A DNA stretch of 64,000 nt. Origin: CAZMPJ01 sp964568455 (GTDB lineage Bacteria; Margulisbacteria; WOR-1; O2-12-FULL-45-9). Below the pieces are notes generated by a model, which worked only from the letters and a program-made list of their open reading frames with translations, ran no database searches and was not told the origin of the DNA. Each line of letters opens with the position of its first letter. The stretch's first letter is position 1. This document shows, piece after piece, positions 57,745-64,000 of this stretch. The DNA lies in assembly GCA_964568455.1 (NCBI GenBank), contig CAZMPJ010000008.1, forward strand, positions 17,089-81,088, read 5' to 3'. Both the position numbers and the translations under genes were made by a program.

Positions 57745-57750
57745 ATTATA
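57745..57750 (-). promoter_or_regulatory. -10 box TATAAT of pyrB
   Basis: Minus strand TATAAT, 17 bases before the ATG. The short leader holds AAGGTAAG. Confidence 0.55.
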
Positions 57751-57774
57751 CTTCAATTTACTAAAAAAATCAAT

Positions 57775-57780
57775 TATAAT
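57775..57780 (+). promoter_or_regulatory. -10 box TATAAT of apbE, near-leaderless
   Basis: TATAAT ends ten bases before ATG 57791. Confidence 0.5.
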
Positions 57781-57790
57781 CATTAGTACT

Positions 57791-58585
57791 ATGAAAAAAC
57801 GCTTGCTTTTTTTTGCCATTATTATTTTTGTTTTAGCCTTAATTTTCTATTCTTATTTCAGAACCCAGTCAGTGATTGAAGCACAGGCTTTCCTAATGGA
57901 TACGCCAGTTAGGGTTAAGGTTGAAGGAGCTAGAGGATTAGAGGATCAAGCGATTGGGAAAATTAAAAGATTGGACAATCTTTTCAGTATTTACAATCCA
58001 AACAGTGAAATATCCAGGTTGAATAGAGGAGAAAAGTTTGAGATTTCCCCTGACACGAAAAAGATCTTAGAACTTTCTGAGCAGATGAAAAAGCTAACCA
58101 AGGGCGCGTTTGATGTTGAATATAGTGGAAAAATTAATTTAGGAGCGGTTGCCAAGGGTTATGCAGCAGAGGCCGCCCGGGACCTGCTAGTGAAATCAGG
58201 CGCAAAAAGTGGTATTATAGATATGCGCTCGTCGATTGCTGTTTTTGGCGCAAAAACCTGGAAGGTTGGGATCCAACACCCTCGAGAAAAAGATAAACTG
58301 CTGGGGATTGTTGAGCTTAATGACGGTCAAAGTTTGGGTACTTCCGGCGACTATGAGCGCGGCTTGCATATTATTGACCCTAAAACTGGCGAGCCAGCAG
58401 AAACAGCTTGGACCGTTACTATCATAGGCACCAATGCGGCAGTTGTTGACGCGCTTTCAACCGGGGTTTATATTTTAGGAGCAAAATCCGGAATGAATTT
58501 AATTGAGTCTTTATCAGATGTAGAAGGTTTAATCATGGTTGGTAAAAATAAAATACTTAAATCGTCAGGCTTTAATTTAAAATGA
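57791..58585 (+). CDS. apbE: ApbE-family FAD:protein FMN transferase
   Basis: Attaches FMN covalently to Thr/Ser of target flavoproteins (for example Rnf or Nqr subunits). Start set at ATG 57791, which gives a membrane/signal segment (LLFFAIIIFVLALIFYSYF) and follows the -10 box. The 264-residue protein has FLMDTPVRVKVEG, NLGAVAKGYAAEAARDLL, SGDYERGLHIIDPKTGEPAE and the metal-binding VVDALSTGVYILG. The usual LGGDI motif is DMRSSI here, so activity is uncertain. ackA overlaps its end by 4 bp. Confidence 0.85.
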   Translation: MKKRLLFFAIIIFVLALIFYSYFRTQSVIEAQAFLMDTPVRVKVEGARGLEDQAIGKIKRLDNLFSIYNPNSEISRLNRGEKFEISPDTKKILELSEQMKKLTKGAFDVEYSGKINLGAVAKGYAAEAARDLLVKSGAKSGIIDMRSSIAVFGAKTWKVGIQHPREKDKLLGIVELNDGQSLGTSGDYERGLHIIDPKTGEPAETAWTVTIIGTNAAVVDALSTGVYILGAKSGMNLIESLSDVEGLIMVGKNKILKSSGFNLK

Positions 58586-59772
58586 TTATATTAGCTTTAA
58601 ATTGCGGCAGTTCGTCAGTAAAATATAAGCTCTTTAATTGGGAAGAAAAAAAAGCTTTAGCTAAAGGGGAAGTGGAGCGCATTGGTATTGAAGGCGGCCC
58701 TCCAGATCATAAAACTGCGCTAAAACAAATTATGCAAGAGTTACCCGGCGAACCAGATGCTGTAGGCCATCGCGTAGTCCACGGCGGCGAAAAATTTAAA
58801 AGTTCAGTTTTAATTGATGACGAAGTTATTGCTGCGATTAAGAGTGTTCAAGATTTAGCGCCGCTACACAATCCTCACAATATTGCCGGAATTGAAGCAG
58901 CCAAAGAAGTTTTACATAAAATTCCGCACATTGCAGTATTTGATACAGCCTTTCATCAAACCATGCCTGAACATTCTTATCTTTATCCTGTGCCTTATGA
59001 ATGGTATGGCATGTATGGAGTAAGAAGATATGGATTTCATGGCACATCACATCTTTATGTTTCTCGTCGAGCAGCAGTGCTTTTAAACAAAAAACCTTCA
59101 GAAACTAATTTAATCACTTTACACATTGGCAATGGAGTAAGTGTGAGCGCGATTGAAAAAGGAGTTTCAATTGACACCAGTATGGGTTTAACTCCGCTTG
59201 AAGGCGCGGTAATGGGAACGCGTTCCGGCGATATTGATCCAGCCATTATTTTATTTATGATTGAAAAAGAAGGCTTTTATGTGGAAGAAGTAGATTCGAT
59301 TTTAAACAAGAAATCTGGGCTTTTGGGCATTACTGGAAAATACATGGACCGACGTGATATTGAAAAAGCAGCTATTAAAGGCGATAATCGCTGCAAGTTT
59401 GCCATGGACATTGAATCTTACCGCTTAAAAAAATATATTGGTTCTTATATGGCAGCTTTGGGTCAGGTTGATGCTATTGTTTTTACAGCTGGAGCAGGAG
59501 AGATGAATCCTACGCTTAGAGCTGATACAGTTGCGGGTTTGGAAAACTTAGGCATTATTATAGATAAAGACAAAAATGCTAAAACCAAAACTCATACTGA
59601 AGAAGTATTAATTTCAACTCCAGAATCTAAAGTTAAAGTTTTTGTTATCCCGACTGATGAGGAGATTGTGTTTGTAGAAGATGTGGTCGCGATTCTTGAA
59701 GGCAGATACGAAACGCATACACATTTTACTTACAGTTTTGAAGACCCAAAATATAAAAAGAAGGCAGAATAA
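58582..59772 (+). CDS. ackA: Acetate kinase
   Basis: Makes ATP from acetyl phosphate, the substrate-level step of acetate fermentation. The 396-residue protein has LALNCGSSSVKYKLF, VGHRVVHGGEKF, FDTAFHQTMPEHSYLYPVP, RRYGFHGTSHLYVS, LHIGNGVSVSAI and DTSMGLTPLEGAVMGTRSGD. The C-terminal PTDEE fits the family. A phosphotransacetylase gene is not in the window. It is coupled to apbE upstream and to the beta-helix gene downstream by one-base overlap. Confidence 0.97.
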   Translation: MIILALNCGSSSVKYKLFNWEEKKALAKGEVERIGIEGGPPDHKTALKQIMQELPGEPDAVGHRVVHGGEKFKSSVLIDDEVIAAIKSVQDLAPLHNPHNIAGIEAAKEVLHKIPHIAVFDTAFHQTMPEHSYLYPVPYEWYGMYGVRRYGFHGTSHLYVSRRAAVLLNKKPSETNLITLHIGNGVSVSAIEKGVSIDTSMGLTPLEGAVMGTRSGDIDPAIILFMIEKEGFYVEEVDSILNKKSGLLGITGKYMDRRDIEKAAIKGDNRCKFAMDIESYRLKKYIGSYMAALGQVDAIVFTAGAGEMNPTLRADTVAGLENLGIIIDKDKNAKTKTHTEEVLISTPESKVKVFVIPTDEEIVFVEDVVAILEGRYETHTHFTYSFEDPKYKKKAE

Positions 59773-60575
59773 TGAAAGAAAATTTTCAACCACTAAGTTT
59801 AACCAGAGAAATTAATGAGCTGTGTTGTGGGATGACGACGGTTGGAGAGCATGAAAAAAAACCAAAATATATTTGGGATTTGATTGTTAATTTAAAACAG
59901 GATTTGGAAGAAGATTTAAAAGTTAAAGGCGCTAAGATAAAAGGTAAAGTTCATGATTCTGCCGTTATTATTAACAAGAAAAATATTTTAATTGAGGAAG
60001 GCGTAATAATTGAAGCTTGCGCAGTACTTGATGCTTCTGCCGGTCCAATTTATATCGGCAAAGGTACGATTATTAAGCCTCAAAGCTACTTAAGGGGTCC
60101 GCTTTCAATTGGGCCAGAGTGCAGAATTGGCGGTGAAGTAACGCATTCAATCTTTCACGGTTATTCTAATAAAGCTCATTATGGGTTTATTGGTCATTCC
60201 TATATAGGGGAATGGGTGAATTTAGGGGCGGGGACCACGAACTCGAATCTTAAAAATAATTATGGGACGGTTAAAGTTAATTTAGATGGCAAAAAAGAAA
60301 TTGATACAGGTCAACAATTCTTAGGCTGTTTTATTGGTGATCATGCTAAAACAGGTATTGGCACTTTAATTAATACTGGTACGGTTATTGGGGTGGGGGC
60401 AAATGTTTTAGGTGGTAGTGTTACACCAAAGTTTATTCCTAATTTTGCTTGGGTTGATGGCGGTAAGGTTGATTGGAATAAATTTATTGAATCAGCTAAC
60501 AAAATGATGGGGCGGCGGGGGAGGAAGTTTTCAAAAGAACAAGAAAAGTTATTAAACAGCCTCTTCAATGTCTAA
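59772..60575 (+). CDS. Left-handed beta-helix acyltransferase-like protein (GlmU C-terminal type)
   Basis: A 267-residue protein. After a helical N terminus it forms hexapeptide repeats (IEEGVIIEACAVLDA; IYIGKGTIIKPQSYL; SIGPECRIGGEV) and a GlmU-like active region HYGFIGHSYIGEWVNLGAGT then TNSNLKNNYGTVKVNL and IGTLINTGTVIGVGANVLGG. It lacks a nucleotidyltransferase domain, so it resembles the acetyltransferase half of sugar-1-phosphate uridylyl/acetyl enzymes found as stand-alone proteins in many bacteria. Converges with the RelA/SpoT-like gene (24-bp overlap). Confidence 0.88.
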   Translation: MKENFQPLSLTREINELCCGMTTVGEHEKKPKYIWDLIVNLKQDLEEDLKVKGAKIKGKVHDSAVIINKKNILIEEGVIIEACAVLDASAGPIYIGKGTIIKPQSYLRGPLSIGPECRIGGEVTHSIFHGYSNKAHYGFIGHSYIGEWVNLGAGTTNSNLKNNYGTVKVNLDGKKEIDTGQQFLGCFIGDHAKTGIGTLINTGTVIGVGANVLGGSVTPKFIPNFAWVDGGKVDWNKFIESANKMMGRRGRKFSKEQEKLLNSLFNV

Positions 60576-63500
60576 GCCAAGGTTTTCTAATTTGTTGAAT
60601 AAAGCTTTTTTGCTCTCTTCATTTTCTAATACCGCGCTAGGTACTTCGATTCTTACCATGCCCTGGTCCTGGTTTGCGTCAAGCGTTACTTGGGTAATGT
60701 CAAAACCTGGTTTTGCTTGAATTGATTCAATTAACCGGTCAAAGTTAAGCCAGCTTCCTGTTTCTTGCCTATGTATTCCCAAAGTCAAAATATCAATTTG
60801 AGGCCTAAAAATTTGAGTTGTAGTTGTGTCTGATATTTGCTCAACTTGTAAAGAGTTGAGCATGCCTATAAGTTCTCCTCTGGATTCGCCTTGGCTAAAA
60901 GAGTCAGATTGGATATTAATCACAAGCTCCATTTCTACTCTTTGTTGGTCACCACTAAAAAAGCTTTGGGTTGACAAGGAAACCAGGTTGGCTGGTTCAA
61001 TTATTCCCCAGGTAAAAAGATTATAAATAATCCCTTTGGCATCCGGGGCAGAAATAGTAAGCTTTACTTGGGTGTCAGAAAGAAATTCATAGCTAATTCT
61101 GTAACCGGTATTATCAATCACATTGTCAATTTCGCGCTTTAAATGGTCTAGCTCAACAATATCCAGACCAATAGCTACTAAGAGATCTTGAGGGTTATTA
61201 AATCTAAACGTATTAGCTATTATTCCCATTATTTTATTTAAATCTTCGAAATCCTGGTATTGAGCGCTGTTTTTTTTATCTTCTACAATTTCATGATAGG
61301 CGCCGGTAAAAATAGTTTTGCCCCTGTCTGATAGTTTTTGTCTTTCTTGTTCAAAACTTTTTATTTTCTCGGGGTATTCTCTAGGGTGATTGTTTCGACT
61401 ATTGCTAAGAGCTGTTTCGCGTCGTTCCTGCCAAGCTCGAAACTTGGTTGAATAATAAATTGCTTGATCATAAATTTGGCCTAATCTTTGCATGACAGAG
61501 AGAGCAGAAACGGTTGTTTTTCTTTCTCTGTAAAAAACTATCAGTTGTCCATTCTTGACTTGAGGAGATGTTTGTCTTACTAAAGTGGTTTTGCCTTTGC
61601 GATTTCTAGTAAAACGAAAAAGCTCTGCCTGGCCAAAGGCTCTTAAGTTATAGCCAGCTGTTTGGGCTGAGCGGCAGAAGACATCTTCAAGCAAAGGATT
61701 ACTTATGCCTGCTTTAGGCAGTCTTTTTGGGTAAAGTCTTAAGCTTTTAAGATGGTTTGGCGTTAACCTAGATACATCAAGCAAAACTCTTTCTTGTTCT
61801 TCGTCAACCAGCGTACCAACAAAAACATGGACATATTGTTCTTGATCGTGTTGTTTAAGAGCCTGAAAATTTTCATCAGGGTTGCCGCCTAGTTGCAGAG
61901 CTACTTCCCGGGGTAGGGGATCAAATTCTTGTTTAATTCCCGGCTCTTTATTAATATCTCTGGCCCAGTGAACCTGACTCATTTCTGCTTGTTTTTCCAG
62001 GCGATACATTTCTTCTGTTTGAGCTATTACCTCAATTCTTCTATTCGCGCTTTGGCCATATATTTTTAAGGCTCGCCAGCCACTAGGCCTGGCTTGTTCA
62101 ATGTGATCTTTTATGATTGTTGCTTGAAATTCTTGTTCCAGTATTGGTTTTAATTCTTTTAATTTTTCTATGGAAAAATATTCAGATTCATGCGCATTTT
62201 CTTCCTGACAGTTAAGTACAATGCGTAAGCCAAGAAAATCCATGATCTGGCGCTCTTTAATAGCAATGCTATAAATTGATTTTGGCCGAAAATAAACGCT
62301 TACTTCTTCGGGGGTTAGATCAAGCCAGTCGCATATTTTAATTTTTTGTTCTTGGGCTAGACTTCCTAAATATTTAACTGCTTCCAATTTGGTCATTCTG
62401 GTAGCTTCATAGAATATCTTGGCTGCTTCCAGATATTTTTCCGGATTGGTATTCATTAAATATATGTCCTTGAATTGTTCAGACAAGCGGTCAAACCCGT
62501 ATTGTTCGGCTGCCGGCGCGCATAAAAATCTAATTTCTCCCAATTTTTCATCATCCATTGTTTCGTTTTGGTAAACTAGTTGGGCTATACGATTAGCTAA
62601 AAATAGCCTAAGCACATCCAATTTATCTGTTACTTGTCTTTGGCTGCCCATAAAATTTTCAATATAATGCCTGCTCCTTATGTTTATATCAAAATCCCAG
62701 GCGCTAATTTCTTGATATTGTGCCAGGAGGCTATCGCTATCTGTTTTGCCGTCGCAATGAATAGAAAGAAGTGCCAGGTCAATGCTTACACCCATTTCTA
62801 GTAATTTTCGAGTGCGATAAATTAAAAAATAAGTCGGTTGCTTTTGGGCTTTTGCTTCATCAGTTATTTGACTTGCTAAAAAAGAATTTAGATTTCTGTT
62901 TTGTAGTGTTGTTTTTAATCGTTTTTTTTCATAATTGACTAAAAGATCATGGTGTCTTTTGCGGCAGACAGCAGTATTTTGTACTGCTACTCTTTGTCCA
63001 TCTTCTTTTAATCCCCATAGCAGCTTTTCTTTGACCTGCATTGTTTGTAAATAATTATTATGGATAAAAACTCTACTCTTTTCGGTTAAATATGGGGTTG
63101 TCTTTTCGGCTAAATAATTAGAAATATAGGCAGGGCTGCAATATGTTGGGGCTTGTCCCTGCCATAAAATGACAATTTCGCCTTTTTCCAAGCCCCATTG
63201 TAAACGGCGGTTAGTGTAAGTTCTGGTTTCACCATTCTGGCTTGTAACAGAACACAAGAGTTGAGCTTTTATAAGCTCTTTTTCGTTGGCTTTGACATAG
63301 AAAACATAGTTTTTTTCATAGCCACTGGCGCGGCCAACAGAGCCATCATTGATAAACATTTCTCTGAACAATTGATTGAAAATTTTACTGCTAACGCTGA
63401 TCCCGGATTGTTTTAATTTTTCCTTAAGATCTTTTAGCTGCAAAGGACGATTTTCATCTTTTAATACTTCCAAAACCTGGTTTTTGAGAAAGTCGGGTTC

Positions 63501-63941
63501 AATTTGGGGTTCTGGTTTGATTGGTCGTGGTTCTTCTACTTTAAAACGTCCCATATTATCATAGCTGAAACCAAGGCCTTCTATGGCTTGATTCAGGTCT
63601 ATTACAAAAGCTTTAATATCAGTTGCGATCAGAGCTTTGCGAAAATGGTAATGCTCCAGCTTTGTTGGTAGTTTTTTAAGTCGGCTTAATTTTTTTGCTT
63701 GACCAGGCAAAAGCAGGTTGTGGCTTATGACAGTTTGAAAAAAAACAGCTTGATTGTCAGGGCTTAGTTTTGCTATAGCAACGTTGTAATTGGCTTGAAG
63801 ATTTTCTCTTGATATCCAATCTTTATTAAAACGTGGATAGCTGCGCGTGGCAACACGAGAAAATCTACCGCGGCCAGGAAAATCCGCTTTTCCACGTACC
63901 AAGGTTGTCAGCGCTACTCTGGTTCCTGATAATATCCCCAT
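60552..63941 (-). CDS. Divergent RelA/SpoT-like protein, 1129 aa, regulon member
   Basis: Start ATG 63941, seven bases after the -10 box (leaderless). From about residue 370 it follows the layout of long RelA/SpoT enzymes. A degenerate HD region (LALLSIHCDGKTDSDSLL; DKLDVLRLFLANRIAQLVYQ) comes first. The synthetase domain is RPKSIYSIAIKER (552-564), IMDFLGLRIVLNC with the metal Asp at 568, and RRIEVIAQTEEM with the catalytic Glu at 637, then SQVHWARD. A region like TGS follows (QYVHVFVGTLVDEEQERVLL), and ACT-like repeats end the protein (VKLTISAPDAKGIIYNLFTW). The first 300 residues include a possible winged helix. The hydrolase site seems lost while the synthetase residues remain. Nucleotide product unknown. 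Confidence 0.75.
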   Translation of the reverse strand: MGILSGTRVALTTLVRGKADFPGRGRFSRVATRSYPRFNKDWISRENLQANYNVAIAKLSPDNQAVFFQTVISHNLLLPGQAKKLSRLKKLPTKLEHYHFRKALIATDIKAFVIDLNQAIEGLGFSYDNMGRFKVEEPRPIKPEPQIEPDFLKNQVLEVLKDENRPLQLKDLKEKLKQSGISVSSKIFNQLFREMFINDGSVGRASGYEKNYVFYVKANEKELIKAQLLCSVTSQNGETRTYTNRRLQWGLEKGEIVILWQGQAPTYCSPAYISNYLAEKTTPYLTEKSRVFIHNNYLQTMQVKEKLLWGLKEDGQRVAVQNTAVCRKRHHDLLVNYEKKRLKTTLQNRNLNSFLASQITDEAKAQKQPTYFLIYRTRKLLEMGVSIDLALLSIHCDGKTDSDSLLAQYQEISAWDFDINIRSRHYIENFMGSQRQVTDKLDVLRLFLANRIAQLVYQNETMDDEKLGEIRFLCAPAAEQYGFDRLSEQFKDIYLMNTNPEKYLEAAKIFYEATRMTKLEAVKYLGSLAQEQKIKICDWLDLTPEEVSVYFRPKSIYSIAIKERQIMDFLGLRIVLNCQEENAHESEYFSIEKLKELKPILEQEFQATIIKDHIEQARPSGWRALKIYGQSANRRIEVIAQTEEMYRLEKQAEMSQVHWARDINKEPGIKQEFDPLPREVALQLGGNPDENFQALKQHDQEQYVHVFVGTLVDEEQERVLLDVSRLTPNHLKSLRLYPKRLPKAGISNPLLEDVFCRSAQTAGYNLRAFGQAELFRFTRNRKGKTTLVRQTSPQVKNGQLIVFYRERKTTVSALSVMQRLGQIYDQAIYYSTKFRAWQERRETALSNSRNNHPREYPEKIKSFEQERQKLSDRGKTIFTGAYHEIVEDKKNSAQYQDFEDLNKIMGIIANTFRFNNPQDLLVAIGLDIVELDHLKREIDNVIDNTGYRISYEFLSDTQVKLTISAPDAKGIIYNLFTWGIIEPANLVSLSTQSFFSGDQQRVEMELVINIQSDSFSQGESRGELIGMLNSLQVEQISDTTTTQIFRPQIDILTLGIHRQETGSWLNFDRLIESIQAKPGFDITQVTLDANQDQGMVRIEVPSAVLENEESKKALFNKLENLGLDIEEAV

Positions 63942-63948
63942 ATAGTAT

Positions 63949-63976
63949 ATATCGTTAAAATGAAAGCGAAATTTCA
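63949..63976 (-). promoter_or_regulatory. Alternative-sigma-type promoter P10 (RelA/SpoT-like gene)
   Basis: Minus strand TGAAATT (63970-63976), 15 bases, CGATAT (63949-63954). The ATG begins seven bases downstream. Confidence 0.8.
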
Positions 63977-63994
63977 TTATTTAGGAGAAAAAAA

Positions 63995-64000
63995 ATGAAG
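63995..64000 (+). CDS. Start of a further gene, cut by the window edge
   Basis: ATGAAG preceded by TTAGGAGAAA, a good ribosome-binding site at the right distance. Only two codons are visible, so nothing can be said of the product. Confidence 0.4.

Noticed and set aside
1..64000. tRNA or rRNA genes
   Set aside because: Apart from tmRNA I found no cloverleaf-like sequence or rRNA segment in the intergenic gaps that I could support by eye.

Overview
The window is an AT-rich, tightly packed bacterial chromosome segment of a strict, fermentative anaerobe. Supporting genes are a class III (oxygen-sensitive) ribonucleotide reductase, a cytoplasmic group 3b-type [NiFe] hydrogenase, acetate kinase, several ferredoxins and the NADH sensor Rex. 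It builds diaminopimelate peptidoglycan by the aminotransferase route (dapB, dapL, dapF, murI) and has a complete tmRNA system (smpB, ssrA). The mix suits an uncultivated lineage near Cyanobacteria, such as Margulisbacteria/WOR-1 (Saganbacteria). That placement is inference from gene content only; no 16S rRNA or ribosomal protein gene is present.

Layout. 1-7.3 kb: tlyA (partial), nadK, proA, nadD and an M16 peptidase, interrupted by small orphan genes. 7.3-7.8 kb: a compact DUF559 element bounded by inverted repeats. 7.8-11.6 kb: two large orphan proteins sharing a repeat. 11.7-16.2 kb: dut, dapB, smpB, ssrA, def, fmt. 16.2-21.2 kb: nrdR, two tandem nrdD genes and a redoxin. 21.2-25.1 kb (minus strand): ispH, an NSS transporter and a phosphodiester glycosidase. 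25-32 kb: orphan genes around dapF-dapL. 32-41.5 kb: queD, murI, a frameshifted amidase, cca, a membrane glycosyltransferase, an alpha/beta hydrolase, a pseudokinase, a PASTA protein and rpe. 41.5-46.3 kb: a second giant orphan, a TPR protein and ribD. 46.3-54.3 kb: an eight-gene hydrogenase operon and rex. 54.6-60.6 kb: small redox proteins, a transporter, pyrB, apbE, ackA and a beta-helix transferase. 60.6-63.9 kb: a 1129-residue RelA/SpoT-like protein.

Three observations stand out. First, the [NiFe] hydrogenase operon ends in a HypC-HydE fusion and a complete HydG. These radical SAM enzymes belong to [FeFe] hydrogenase maturation, yet no HydF, [FeFe] hydrogenase, HypD, HypE or HypF is in the window. 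This suggests an alternative route to the Fe(CN)2CO centre. Second, ten orphan genes or operons, and no housekeeping gene, are preceded by one promoter type: TGAAATT, exactly 15 bases, then a CGATAT-like box. This looks like a regulon of an alternative (perhaps ECF-type) sigma factor, and one member is the RelA/SpoT-like protein. Third, in six of those genes and in about a dozen housekeeping genes the -10 box lies only 6-10 bases before the start codon, so leaderless mRNAs seem to be common here.

Regulation readable from the sequence: perfect Rex operators overlie the hydrogenase and rex promoters, with two more inside fmt and hypC-hydE; a pair of NrdR boxes 31 bp apart precedes nrdR-nrdD-nrdD; and a promoter-plus-terminator leader precedes one orphan gene.
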